Source: Halomonas binhaiensis (lineage in GTDB: Bacteria > Pseudomonadota > Gammaproteobacteria > Pseudomonadales > Halomonadaceae). Taken from it: DNA of 64,000 nucleotides. The stretch covers positions 1,488,001-1,552,000 of the forward strand of contig NZ_CP038437.2 of the NCBI RefSeq assembly GCF_008329985.2. The letters run 5' to 3'. The translations under genes and the position numbers were made by a program. The notes under the pieces were generated by a model. The model was not told where the DNA came from. It did not search any database and saw only the letters and a list, made by a program, of their open reading frames with translations. This document shows positions 35,903-44,794 of this stretch, piece after piece. The first letter of the stretch is position 1, and every line of letters begins with the position of its first letter.

Positions 35903-36829
35903 ATGAACCATGCAGCAGGAAAGGTCTGGGCCCCCGTCATCACCCCATTTGATGCCGACCTGGCGGTTGATGCAGGACGCCTGGTGGCGCATGCCCAGTG
36001 GTTGACTGAGCAGGGTGTTGGGCTGGCCGTATTTGGTACCAATTCCGAAGCCAATTCGATGAGCGTGGCCGAGAAGCAGGCGTTACTGACAGCGTTGGTG
36101 GAAGCCAGCATCCATGGCAATCAGCTCATGCCAGGAACGGGGCTCTGCGCCATCCCGGATACGGTCACATTGACGCGTCATGCCCTCTCCTGCGGTTGTG
36201 CAGGAGTGCTGATGTTGCCACCGTTCTACTACAAGGGCGTCAGCGACGAGGGGTTGTTCCGCTATTACGCGGAAGTCATCGAACGGGTCGCGGATGAACG
36301 ACTGCGCATCTATCTCTATCACATTCCCCAGGTGACCAAGGTACCACTGTCGCTGGATCTGATCGCTCGCCTGCGAGCCTCCTTCCCTGGTGTCATCGCA
36401 GGGATCAAGGACAGCGGCGGCGACTGGTCGCACACGCAAGCGTTGATCCAGCGATTTTCATCCGAGGAGTTCGCTGTCTATGCCGGTAGCGAGCGTTTTT
36501 TGCTCGATACTCTGAGAGCAGGTGGTGCGGGTTGCATCAGTGCTACCGCCAATGTCAATCCTGCCGCCATCGTGGCCTTGGCCGGCAACTGGCAAGCTGA
36601 TGATGCTGATCTCCAGCAACAGCGCTTGAACGCGCTACGCGATTGTTTCGAAGGCTATCCCGTCATTCCGGCGATGAAGGCGGCGACGGCGTACTACTCG
36701 TCCTCCGATGCCTGGAGAAGGGTGCGCCCTCCCTTGCTGGAGCTGAATGATGAAGCACGCGACGAGTTGGTGGAGCAGCTCAAGACGCTGGGGTTCAGCA
36801 TGCAAGGAGTGGAGGTGGTCAATGGTTGA
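35903..36829 (+). CDS. DapA family aldolase/dehydratase (dihydrodipicolinate-synthase-like)
   Basis: This 308-residue TIM-barrel class I aldolase has the Schiff-base lysine in VIAGIKDSGGDW, the catalytic tyrosine in IYLYHIPQVTKVPL and the substrate-binding AVFGTNSEANSMSVAEKQAL loop, where true DapA has GTTGE. The altered loop argues against lysine biosynthesis and for a 2-keto-3-deoxy acid aldolase or related lyase. A strong AAGGAGGTGAAC precedes the ATG at 35903; a GTG two codons upstream is not used. Its 3' end overlaps the next gene by eight bases. The expected products include pyruvate and an aldehyde, by family. Confidence 0.9.
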   Translation: MNHAAGKVWAPVITPFDADLAVDAGRLVAHAQWLTEQGVGLAVFGTNSEANSMSVAEKQALLTALVEASIHGNQLMPGTGLCAIPDTVTLTRHALSCGCAGVLMLPPFYYKGVSDEGLFRYYAEVIERVADERLRIYLYHIPQVTKVPLSLDLIARLRASFPGVIAGIKDSGGDWSHTQALIQRFSSEEFAVYAGSERFLLDTLRAGGAGCISATANVNPAAIVALAGNWQADDADLQQQRLNALRDCFEGYPVIPAMKAATAYYSSSDAWRRVRPPLLELNDEARDELVEQLKTLGFSMQGVEVVNG

Positions 36830-37835
36830 ATCAGGACGACGCATTGTTGCCCTTCGACGCCTGAATCATGAACAGCTCGAACGTCTTCGGCAGGTTGCTG
36901 AAGTAGAAGTCTTCGATGATCTGAACGAAGACAATCGAGAAGCTTTCAGAGCGGCTGTTTCTCGCGCCCATGGATTGATTGGCGGCAAGCTGGAGCTTGA
37001 TGAGGACATGCTTGCCGAGGCTCCGTTGCTGGAAGTGGTGTCAACCATTTCGGTAGGTTATGACCATCTTCCGCTGGCGGAGATGAACGATCGTGGCATC
37101 CTGCTGTGCAATACCCCTGATGTGCTCACCGAGACCACTGCCGATACTGCCTTTGCCCTGATCATGGCCACCCAGCGCAGGCTGGTCGAGCTGTCGATGA
37201 TGGTACGAGAAGGGCGTTGGACAGCGCACGTTGATCGAGAACACTTCGGCAGCGATGTACACGGCAAGACCTTGGGCATCGTCGGAGCCGGGCGCATAGG
37301 AGCGGCTATTGCCCGGCGAGGGGCGTTGGGCTTCGGCATGCCGATCCTGTATACCGCCAACTCGGCCAAGCCGGAGCTCGAGGCTGAACTGGGGGCGCAG
37401 CACTGTCATCTCGACGAGTTGTTGAGCCGTGCGGATATCGTCTGTCTGGTGGTGCCCTACAACGTGGACACTCACCACCTGATCGATGCCGAGGCGCTGG
37501 CCCGCATGAAGTCGAATGCGGCGCTGATCAATGTGGCACGGGGCAAAGTGGTGGATGAGCAGGCTTTGATAGAGGCATTGCACCATGGTGTGATTCGCGC
37601 GGCGGGGCTGGACGTCTTCTCGCAGGAGCCTTTGTCTGTAGACTCGCCTCTGCTGGCGCTGGATAACGTGCTGCTGCTGCCACATATCGGCTCGGCGACC
37701 CATGAAACGCGAGATGCCATGGCATGGCGTGCCGTCGACAACATGATTGGCGCCTTGACGGGGAAAGGCGCCGTGGATGCGGTCAATGCGCAGCAGTGGC
37801 GCCGCGCTCATGGACACAACGAGGACCCTGCATGA
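36822..37835 (+). CDS. D-isomer-specific 2-hydroxyacid dehydrogenase (GhrB-like)
   Basis: This 337-residue NAD(P)-dependent dehydrogenase has the Rossmann motif LGIVGAGRIGAAIARRG. The catalytic arginine is in LINVARGKVVD, the glutamate in LDVFSQEPL and the histidine in LLPHIGSATHETR. Relatives reduce glyoxylate, hydroxypyruvate or 2-ketogluconate. The start at 36822 has GGAGG six bases before it and overlaps the aldolase stop, indicating coupling. In this operon it may reduce an aldehyde-acid or keto acid released from the aldolase step. Direction and substrate are inference. Confidence 0.92.
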   Translation: MVESGRRIVALRRLNHEQLERLRQVAEVEVFDDLNEDNREAFRAAVSRAHGLIGGKLELDEDMLAEAPLLEVVSTISVGYDHLPLAEMNDRGILLCNTPDVLTETTADTAFALIMATQRRLVELSMMVREGRWTAHVDREHFGSDVHGKTLGIVGAGRIGAAIARRGALGFGMPILYTANSAKPELEAELGAQHCHLDELLSRADIVCLVVPYNVDTHHLIDAEALARMKSNAALINVARGKVVDEQALIEALHHGVIRAAGLDVFSQEPLSVDSPLLALDNVLLLPHIGSATHETRDAMAWRAVDNMIGALTGKGAVDAVNAQQWRRAHGHNEDPA

Positions 37836-39019
37836 CGCGACGCCTGGAACGGATTCTGAACCTGGATGATTTTGAGCATGCCGCCCGTCGGCATTTGCCT
37901 CGTCCGCTGCTGGGGTATGTCGCCAGTGTGGCGGAAGATGGCCACACGGCGCAGGCCAGCCGTGATGCGTTCGAGGACCATCAATTTCTGCCGCGTGCGC
38001 TGGTCAATGTGTCTTCCATCGAGCTCGAGAGGGAGTTGCTGGGCCGCCGTTATGCACTGCCGTTTGGCATTGCGCCGATGGGCATCAGTGCGTTGAGTGC
38101 GTTTCGTGGTGATCGGGTGCTGGCGCAGGCCGCCGCGACAGCCGGGATTCCGATGATCGTCAGTGGCTCATCGTTGACGCCTATGGAGGACCTGGCGGGA
38201 GCGCAGGGAACGGACTGGTTCCAGGCTTATCTCCCTGGGACGCCTGAGCAAGTCGAGGCGTTGCTGGCCAGGGTGACGCGAGCGGGCTTTCGCAATCTGG
38301 TGATCACCGTGGACTTTGCGGTACCGCCGAATCCGGAAACGCATCGCCGCCATGGGTTTTCCAGTCCCTTGAGACCCAGTCTGCGTCTGGCCTGGGATGG
38401 GCTGGTGCGCCCGCGTTGGCTATTCGGTACTTTCCTGCGCACCATCATCCAGGACGGCATGCCACATTTCGAGAACAATGCCGCGACACGTGGTGTGGCG
38501 GTGCTGTCGCGTAACGTCAATCGTGATTTCTCCGGTCGCCGACATCTCGACTGGTCGACGCTGGCCCACGTGCGCAGGCACTGGCCGGGTAATCTGGTGG
38601 TCAAGGGGATTCTGCATCCCGACGATGCACGCCGAGCCGTGGCAACCGGGGCCGATGGCCTGATCGTTTCCAACCATGGCGGTCGGCAACTGGACTCCAC
38701 CGTGGCGCCTTTGCGTATGCTGCCGGAAGTGCTGGATGCCGTGGAGGGGAATGTGCCGGTAATGATCGACGGAGGGTTCCGGCGCGGTAGTCACGTGCTC
38801 AAGGCGCTGGCATTGGGCGCGGACTTCGTATTTCTGGGGCGGCCGTTCAATTATGCCGCCAGCGTTGGTGGACAGGCTGGCGTCGCCCGTGCCGTTCAAC
38901 TGCTGGCGGAGGAAATCGAGCGCAACATGGCATTGCTGGGAGTCACCCGCCTTGCCGAGCTGGGGCGGGAGCAGCTACGCCCGGCAAGGTCTGTAGCCGC
39001 AGAGAATCAGGCGCCGTGA
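37832..39019 (+). CDS. FMN-dependent alpha-hydroxyacid dehydrogenase (LldD/glycolate-oxidase type)
   Basis: This 395-residue TIM-barrel flavoprotein has the active-site histidine and arginine in VSNHGGRQLDSTVAPL and the FMN-phosphate loop in MIDGGFRRGSHVLKALALGADFVFLGRPF. The N-terminal RPLLGYVASVAEDGHTAQ and LPFGIAPMGISAL are also typical. Members oxidise L-lactate, glycolate, mandelate or related 2-hydroxy acids to keto acids. The ATG overlaps the previous stop (ATGA). The gene is last in the operon. Its stop lies 13 bases inside the convergent STAS-like gene. The substrate presumably is a hydroxy acid from the same pathway. Confidence 0.92.
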   Translation: MTRRLERILNLDDFEHAARRHLPRPLLGYVASVAEDGHTAQASRDAFEDHQFLPRALVNVSSIELERELLGRRYALPFGIAPMGISALSAFRGDRVLAQAAATAGIPMIVSGSSLTPMEDLAGAQGTDWFQAYLPGTPEQVEALLARVTRAGFRNLVITVDFAVPPNPETHRRHGFSSPLRPSLRLAWDGLVRPRWLFGTFLRTIIQDGMPHFENNAATRGVAVLSRNVNRDFSGRRHLDWSTLAHVRRHWPGNLVVKGILHPDDARRAVATGADGLIVSNHGGRQLDSTVAPLRMLPEVLDAVEGNVPVMIDGGFRRGSHVLKALALGADFVFLGRPFNYAASVGGQAGVARAVQLLAEEIERNMALLGVTRLAELGREQLRPARSVAAENQAP

Positions 39020-39426
39020 TAGCCGTCTTCCTCCGGTGTCTCGTGTTGACCATTGGGTAGCTCACCGACCCACGCCATGGCAGCTTCGCGCTCCTTGCTG
39101 GGGAAGGTGCGTATTTCCAGGTTTTTTATCAGCTTGTCTTCCAGGTGAGTGACGTGCTTGATCCAATCCTTGTCGCTAATGACTGCGGCACGATGATAGT
39201 GCTTGAGCTCTCCAAACTGGGTCAGGCCATAGCCGATGTCCTTCAATACGGCGGTCACTGTCATCCAGTGCAGTTGATCGAGCTCCGCCAGCATGCTGAC
39301 GCGAGGGTGAGCCTTCTTGGCGGCCTCGATGGCATCGATGGCCTGTTGTAGGTCCTTGGCAGTCACGGTGCCTCCGACACGCATGGCGACGACGTGGGCT
39401 GCCGGGTGAGGGATGAGTTCCAACAT
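39007..39426 (-). CDS. SpoIIAA-like / SEC14-type STAS domain protein
   Basis: This 139-residue soluble protein resembles the SpoIIAA-like family (PF11964). It has AAHVVAMRVGGTVTAKDLQQAIDAIEAAKKAHPRVSMLAELDQLHWMT, then GLTQFGELKHYHRAAVISDKDWIKHVTHLEDKLIKNLEIRTFPSKEREAAMAWV. These proteins are small alpha/beta domains found widely in gammaproteobacteria, possibly lipid- or ligand-binding; the role is unknown. AAGGAG lies seven bases before the ATG. A frame open to 39777 upstream is not coding. The gene converges on the hydroxyacid oxidase with a 13-bp 3' overlap. Confidence 0.85.
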   Translation of the reverse strand: MLELIPHPAAHVVAMRVGGTVTAKDLQQAIDAIEAAKKAHPRVSMLAELDQLHWMTVTAVLKDIGYGLTQFGELKHYHRAAVISDKDWIKHVTHLEDKLIKNLEIRTFPSKEREAAMAWVGELPNGQHETPEEDGYHGA

Positions 39427-39640
39427 GGTGAGTCTCCTTGGCGTCAGGCCGATACCTTGATGACTGTCGTAATGACAGTCGCCTGGATAGGGGCTGCCTT
39501 CAGCATAGCGCTTGGTGGCATGGCTAACAGCACTGGAAGCGAATGGTAGGGAAGAGGTAGTGATCTCTGGCAGCAAGAGGCCAGGCGTGGATTGTCTGGG
39601 GACGAATTCACGCCTGGCTTGGATGGAAAGGCAGACTGGG

Positions 39641-42600
39641 TCAGTGGGCGTCCGGTGAATTCTCCATTTCTTTTTCCAGCTTGCGTGCCACATCTCCGGG
39701 GGACCCCGTATGGCGGGCGAGGAGATCGTAGGCCACCGGCACCACGAACAGGGTGAAGAAGGTGGCGGCGGCCACACCGGTGAAGATCACCGTACCAATG
39801 ACCATGCGGGTCTCGGCACCAGCGCCGCTGGAGAGTATCAATGGAATACTGCCGGCGATGGTGGTCACCGAGGTCATCACGATCGGACGCAGGCGGGTGA
39901 GGGCGCTGCGGATCAATGCATCGCGAAACGCCACGCCTTCATCACGCAACTGGTTGGCGAACTCGACGATCAGGATGCCATTCTTGGCCGCCAGCCCTAC
40001 CAGCATGACCAGCCCCACTTGGCTGTAGATGTTCAATGTCTGCCCCGTTGCCCAGAGGCCGAGCAGGGCGCCACCTATTGCCAGGGGAACCGTGAGCATG
40101 ATCACCAAAGGATGTACGAAGCTCTCGAACTGCGCGGCCAGCACCAGGAACACCACGATGGCGCCGAGTATCAGCAGAAAGGTAGTGGCACCGGTGGACT
40201 CGCGGTAATCCCGTGCCGCGCCCTTGACATCGGTCTGCACGCCGGTTGGTAGAACATCCTCGACTGCCTGGTCGAGGTAGTCGAGCGCCTCGCCCATCGA
40301 ATAGCCATCGGCCAGGTCAGCCTGGAGGGTGATGGCGCGCAGGCGGTTGTAGCGATTCAAGGTACTGGGACCGGCATAGGACTCGATATCGACCAGGCTC
40401 GACAACGGCACTAACTCACCGGTACGCGCCGAGCGCACCCGCAAGCTGTCCAGCGCAGCGGGCGTAGGGTTGGACCCACGCTCGGCCTCGAGGATCACGT
40501 CGTACTCTTCGCCGTCGTCGGTAAACTGGGTGACGGTGCGACCACCCAGCAGTGTTTCCAGGGTGCGTCCGATCTCGGTCACTGTCACGCCAAGATCCGC
40601 TGCGCGAGTGTAGTCGATGTTGACGCTCAGTTGTGGCTGGCTTTCCTCATAATCGCTCTCGAGGTTGATCAGCTTCGGGTTGGTCTGGCGGATATAGTCC
40701 ATCAGTGCATCGCGCCAGATCACCAGTTGTTCGTAGCTGCCGCCACCGAGCACGAATTGCAGCCCCTGTTCGCTGCCACCGCCGAAGCCCTGGGCCATGA
40801 CCGGGAAGGCACGGATGCCAGGCAGTTGACCCAGCGACTCACGGACTTCATTCATGATCGGCCAGGCAGAACGGCGCTCGGACCAGTCAGACAGTCCAAC
40901 GATGGCGAAACCAGAGTTGAAGGATTCGACATTGCCGCGCCCCATGGGCGAGATGACCAGCACACGCTCGATTTCAGCCTTCCCTTCCCCTTCCCCAGGT
41001 TTGGTCAAGGGCATGATGCGTGCCTCGATCTCGTCCATGTAGTCTTCCATCCACGAGAAGGTGGCACCGGGCGGGCCATTGACGATGACGAAGAAGGTCC
41101 CGCGATCCTCGCGTGGGGTGTACTCTGCTGGCAGCTGTGGGTACAGCCAGGCGATGCCGCCGAGCATGGCGACAAAGGCCGCGACCACCAGCCAGCGCAG
41201 CTTGAGGACCTTTTTCAGCAGGCCTTGATAGACCCCTTGGGCGTGCTTGAGTCCTGAGTCGACCCAGTGGGCAATGCGCCCCTCGTGCATGCTGGGCGAG
41301 AGGATCCGTGAGGCCATCATCGGTGTCAGGGTCAGGGCGAGCAGGGTGGAAATGGCCACTGCTGTCGATAGTGTCAGAGCAAACTCAGTGAACAGCTTGC
41401 CGACATCGCCCTGCACAAAGCTCAGGGGCACGAACACCGCGATCAGCACCAGACTGGTGGCCAGTACGGCAAAGGCCAGTTGGCGGGCGCCACGGAAGGC
41501 AGCAACCAGCGGTGTCTCGCCATATAGCTGCATGCGCCGGTGGATGTTCTCCAGCATGATGATGGCATCATCCACCACCAGGCCGATGGCCAGCACTAGT
41601 GCCAGAAGTGTCAACAGGTTGATCGAAAAGCCCAGTGCCGCCAGGCCGGCAAAAGTACCGACCAGGGTGATGGGCACGGTAATGGCGGGGATCAATGTGG
41701 TGCGGATATTGCCGAGGAAAATGAAGATCGACACGACCACCAGGCCAATGGCGATGATCAGCGTCGATACCACCTCCTGGATCGACTTGGCCACAAAAGT
41801 CGAGGAATCGTGGCTGAGAGTCAGTGTCATGCCTTCCGCGAGCTGTGGCGACAACCGTTCCATCTCGTCGCGTACGGCCTTGGACAGTGCCATGACGTTG
41901 GCATTGGACTGCTTGATGATGCCTAGGCCGACGACGGATTTGCCATTGCCTCGGAACAGCGAACGTTCCTCGACGGTGCCGAGCTCGACATGTGCGACAT
42001 CGGCAAGTCGCACCAGGTAGTCATTGTCGCCTCGGTTGAGAACCAGCTCGCGGAAGTCTTCCGGTGTGCTGAAACTACGTGGTAGACGCACCACGAACTG
42101 CCGATCCACAGATTCCACCGCGCCCCCTGGCAGCTCGACATTCTCGGCGCGCAGCACATCCTCCACATCACCCACCGTGAGACCGCGAGCGGCCAGGGCA
42201 TCACTGTCCAGCCATACCCGCATGGCATACTCTCGCGAGCCCCCTATACGCACGCTGGATACGCCTTCCTGTACCGAGAAGCTGTCGACCAGGTAGCGCT
42301 CGGCATAATCGGTCAGCTCCGCCGTGGTATAGCCCTCACCGGCGAGCATCAACCACATGACGGTTTCTGAGCTGGTGTCTTCCTTGCGCACTTCGGGCGG
42401 GTCAGCCTCATCGGGCAGGTTGTCGGCGGCACCGGAGATACGGTCCCGCACATCGTTGGCGGCGGCATCGATGTCGGTGGAGAGGCTGAACTCGATATTG
42501 ATGCTGGAACTGCCGTCCTCGCTAGTCGAGGAAATGACCTCGATGCCGGCAATCCCGGCGATACGATCCTCAAGTACCTGGGTGATGCGCGTTTCGACGA

Positions 42601-42772
42601 TATCTGCCGAGGCGCCCGGGTAGCTGGTACGGATGCTGACCACTGGAGGATCGATGGTGGGATATTCCTGCAGTGGCAGACGGGTGAGGGCGAGCAGACC
42701 AAAGGCTACAATCAACGCCGCGATGACCATGGCCAGTACAGGGCGCTGAACGGAGACATCCGATAGACGCAT
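39641..42772 (-). CDS. RND multidrug efflux permease (AcrB/MexF-like)
   Basis: This 1043-residue inner-membrane proton antiporter has the expected two-fold repeated topology. The proton-relay aspartates are in LAIGLVVDDAIIMLENIHRRM (about residue 400) and the partner lysine in LVMLVGLAAKNGILIVEFANQ. The N-terminus MRLSDVSVQRPVLAMVIAALIVAFGLLAL is typical of the hydrophobe/amphiphile efflux type. The start shares one base with the adaptor stop (TGATG). No TolC-like outer-membrane gene is present, so a channel encoded elsewhere must be used. Substrates are unknown; the adaptor's nature suggests organic compounds rather than metals. Confidence 0.95.
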   Translation of the reverse strand: MRLSDVSVQRPVLAMVIAALIVAFGLLALTRLPLQEYPTIDPPVVSIRTSYPGASADIVETRITQVLEDRIAGIAGIEVISSTSEDGSSSINIEFSLSTDIDAAANDVRDRISGAADNLPDEADPPEVRKEDTSSETVMWLMLAGEGYTTAELTDYAERYLVDSFSVQEGVSSVRIGGSREYAMRVWLDSDALAARGLTVGDVEDVLRAENVELPGGAVESVDRQFVVRLPRSFSTPEDFRELVLNRGDNDYLVRLADVAHVELGTVEERSLFRGNGKSVVGLGIIKQSNANVMALSKAVRDEMERLSPQLAEGMTLTLSHDSSTFVAKSIQEVVSTLIIAIGLVVVSIFIFLGNIRTTLIPAITVPITLVGTFAGLAALGFSINLLTLLALVLAIGLVVDDAIIMLENIHRRMQLYGETPLVAAFRGARQLAFAVLATSLVLIAVFVPLSFVQGDVGKLFTEFALTLSTAVAISTLLALTLTPMMASRILSPSMHEGRIAHWVDSGLKHAQGVYQGLLKKVLKLRWLVVAAFVAMLGGIAWLYPQLPAEYTPREDRGTFFVIVNGPPGATFSWMEDYMDEIEARIMPLTKPGEGEGKAEIERVLVISPMGRGNVESFNSGFAIVGLSDWSERRSAWPIMNEVRESLGQLPGIRAFPVMAQGFGGGSEQGLQFVLGGGSYEQLVIWRDALMDYIRQTNPKLINLESDYEESQPQLSVNIDYTRAADLGVTVTEIGRTLETLLGGRTVTQFTDDGEEYDVILEAERGSNPTPAALDSLRVRSARTGELVPLSSLVDIESYAGPSTLNRYNRLRAITLQADLADGYSMGEALDYLDQAVEDVLPTGVQTDVKGAARDYRESTGATTFLLILGAIVVFLVLAAQFESFVHPLVIMLTVPLAIGGALLGLWATGQTLNIYSQVGLVMLVGLAAKNGILIVEFANQLRDEGVAFRDALIRSALTRLRPIVMTSVTTIAGSIPLILSSGAGAETRMVIGTVIFTGVAAATFFTLFVVPVAYDLLARHTGSPGDVARKLEKEMENSPDAH

Positions 42773-43932
42773 CAGTCGTCTTCCCCACTGCGTTGGCTCT
42801 GCAGAATATCGCTGACGCTGGTGGTGGCGTCTTCGATGCCCAGCAACTGGATGGCTGCCGCCGAGTGCAGGCGGTCAGCACCGTGAGTGACGACCAGCTC
42901 ACTTTCATTTAGCCCAGCGGTTACCTCGACTTCGCCCTCGCGACGTGAGCCGACCTCGATATCACGTTGCTCAATGCTGCCGCTGTCGCGATCAGTGATG
43001 ACCCACACTCGCTTGCGCTGTCCCTGGGGCACCACGGCAGACTCGGGAATGACCAGTGTCTGGCGTGGTGAGCGAGCGATGGTCACGCGCATCAGCATGC
43101 CGGGTTTGAGTACCCCATCGCTGTTGTCGAGCACTGCCCGGACCTGGATGCTGCGACTTACCGGATCGATACGCGAGTCGATGGTGGCAATCTCACCGTC
43201 GAATACCCTGTCCGGGTAGGCAGCGGTAGTGGCCGTCAGTGATAGTCCTTGGGACAGGGAGCCGAGACGCACCTCAGGGACCTGGAAATCGAGCTTCATG
43301 TTCGAGGTATCATCCAGTGTGGCCAGCTCTGTGCCAGGGGTGACCAGGGTACCGACGCTGATCTGACGCACCCCCACTACACCATCGAAGGGCGCTCGGA
43401 TGGTGTAATTGCCCAGATGGGCCTGCAATGCCTGGATATCAGCCTCGACCTGTTGCAGTTGGGCGCGACTGTCCTCGACATCGGCACGCGGTACCATATT
43501 GCGAGACCCCAATTGGGCAAAGCGGTTCACGGCATTCTGGCGCTCCTGACGCAAGGCCTGAGCCGAACGCAGATCTGCCTGTTCCTCGCTGTCATCCAGC
43601 TTGATCAACACATCGCCGCGCTCGACATGCTCGCCGCCGTCGAAGTTGATTGCGTTGATGATCTCGGTCACCGTCGCTGAAAGCGTCACGCTCTCGTTGG
43701 CCTTCAGCGTACCCAGTGACTCCAATGGATCAGACCACGCCTTTTTCTCCGCCTCGGCACCGATGATTGGTATGGGGGGGAGTTCCGTGGGCATCTCCTG
43801 GGCCAAGGCCGTTTGAACGGCGAACAGCGAGGTCGCCAGAGAGGTGAGCAGCATCGCTGCGATACACCATCCATGGCAACGCTCAAGGAACTTGCGGCTG
43901 AATGGCAGGCGCGAAGCAGGAACTACGGTCAT
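42772..43932 (-). CDS. RND efflux periplasmic adaptor (membrane fusion protein)
   Basis: This protein of about 386 residues has an uncleaved or Sec signal near residues 20-45 (CIAAMLLTSLATSLFAVQTALAQ) and no lipobox. The lipoyl/barrel-sandwich halves flank a short hairpin: AINFDGGEHVERGDVLIKLDDSEEQADLRSAQ and YTIRAPFDGVVGVRQISVGTLVTPGTELATLDD. Beta-barrel and proximal domains follow (VPEVRLGSLSQGLSLTATT and TIARSPRQTLVIPESAVVPQG). It bridges the RND pump to an outer-membrane channel. Possible starts at 43959 or 43965 have no better ribosome-binding site, so the start is uncertain. It is the first gene of the two-gene efflux operon. Confidence 0.9.
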   Translation of the reverse strand: MTVVPASRLPFSRKFLERCHGWCIAAMLLTSLATSLFAVQTALAQEMPTELPPIPIIGAEAEKKAWSDPLESLGTLKANESVTLSATVTEIINAINFDGGEHVERGDVLIKLDDSEEQADLRSAQALRQERQNAVNRFAQLGSRNMVPRADVEDSRAQLQQVEADIQALQAHLGNYTIRAPFDGVVGVRQISVGTLVTPGTELATLDDTSNMKLDFQVPEVRLGSLSQGLSLTATTAAYPDRVFDGEIATIDSRIDPVSRSIQVRAVLDNSDGVLKPGMLMRVTIARSPRQTLVIPESAVVPQGQRKRVWVITDRDSGSIEQRDIEVGSRREGEVEVTAGLNESELVVTHGADRLHSAAAIQLLGIEDATTSVSDILQSQRSGEDD

Positions 43933-44031
43933 GTTATTGGTTTCCGATGGATTCACCATGTCCAACGATACCCCGTGAGCGTGACTTACAGTTTTTCATT
44001 CGATATATCAAACAAGTCCATGGCGCAATGA

Positions 44032-44744
44032 ACTCTGCGGCTTGGGAGGAACTGGGCCATGTGGGCGACGGAAGGCGACAGGGCTATGACATTGCTCGCC
44101 AGTTTGGTCTTGAGGTTACCGCAACCCGGGCAGCACTGGTCCCCTTTACGTTGACGTCTCAGTGGAAGGAGCGGGCCGAAGCTCTGGCGGGTGTCAGTAC
44201 CGAGGTGCAGGTGCGTTGCCGGGATGGCCAGTATCGCGAGCCGATGCTGTTCACGCATCGTGGCGTGTCGGGCCCGGCCATGCTGCAGATTTCCAGCTAC
44301 TGGCTACCTGGCGATGAGCTGGATATCAACCTGTTGCCCGGGGAGGATGCCCTGGCGGCCTTGACCCACGCGCGCCAGGCAACACCCAAGCGGCGTCTTT
44401 CCACCTGGTTGGGGGAGCGCTTTCCGAAGCGCCTGGCGCAGTCGCTGGTGGAATGGCAGGGGCACGATGGTGTGCTGGCCGAGTGCTCCAACGCGGCGTT
44501 GTGCGAATGGGCAGAGGCGCTCAACCAATGGCGACTCAAGCCCGCCGGAACCGAAGGCTGGCGTACCGCAGAGGTGACCATGGGCGGTGTCTGTACCAAC
44601 GCCATCTCGTCGAAGACCTTTGAAGTACAGGGCCTGCCGCAACTGCGTTTTATTGGTGAGGTGCTGGATGTCACTGGTGAACTGGGCGGTTACAATTTCC
44701 AATGGGCCTGGGCGTCGGGCGTTGCCTGCGGTCAAGCCCTGTAA
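44032..44744 (+). pseudogene. BaiN/HI0933-type flavoprotein, 5'-truncated
   Basis: The C-terminal half of an NAD(P)/FAD-dependent oxidoreductase of the HI0933 family is recognisable: RRQGYDIARQFGLEVTATRAALVPFTL, LFTHRGVSGPAMLQISSYW, VTMGGVCTNAISSKTFEVQGL and FIGEVLDVTGELGGYNFQWAWASGVACGQ. Intact members have about 390-400 residues and begin with a GAGAAGL-type FAD motif. That half is absent, and the frame runs upstream into unrelated sequence opposite the efflux adaptor. Homology appears to start around 44040-44085. Without the FAD-binding N-terminus it cannot be a functional family member. It was probably truncated by a rearrangement that brought in the RND operon. Confidence 0.75.
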
Positions 44745-44772
44745 GGAACCCAGGCTCTGTAAGGAATCAGCG
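44737..44772. repeat. 18-bp imperfect duplication across the flavoprotein stop codon
   Basis: GCCCTGTAAGGAACCCAG (44737-44754) is followed by GCTCTGTAAGGAATCAGC. The first copy contains the TAA stop; CTGTAAGGAA is exact in both copies with an 18-bp period. Confidence 0.75.
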
Positions 44773-44794
44773 CAGATACTTTTTCAGGCCAAGC

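Noticed and set aside
39427..39777. Upstream extension of the STAS-like gene
   Set aside because: Overlaps the RND permease 3' end, lacks family sequence, and AAGGAG marks the ATG at 39426.
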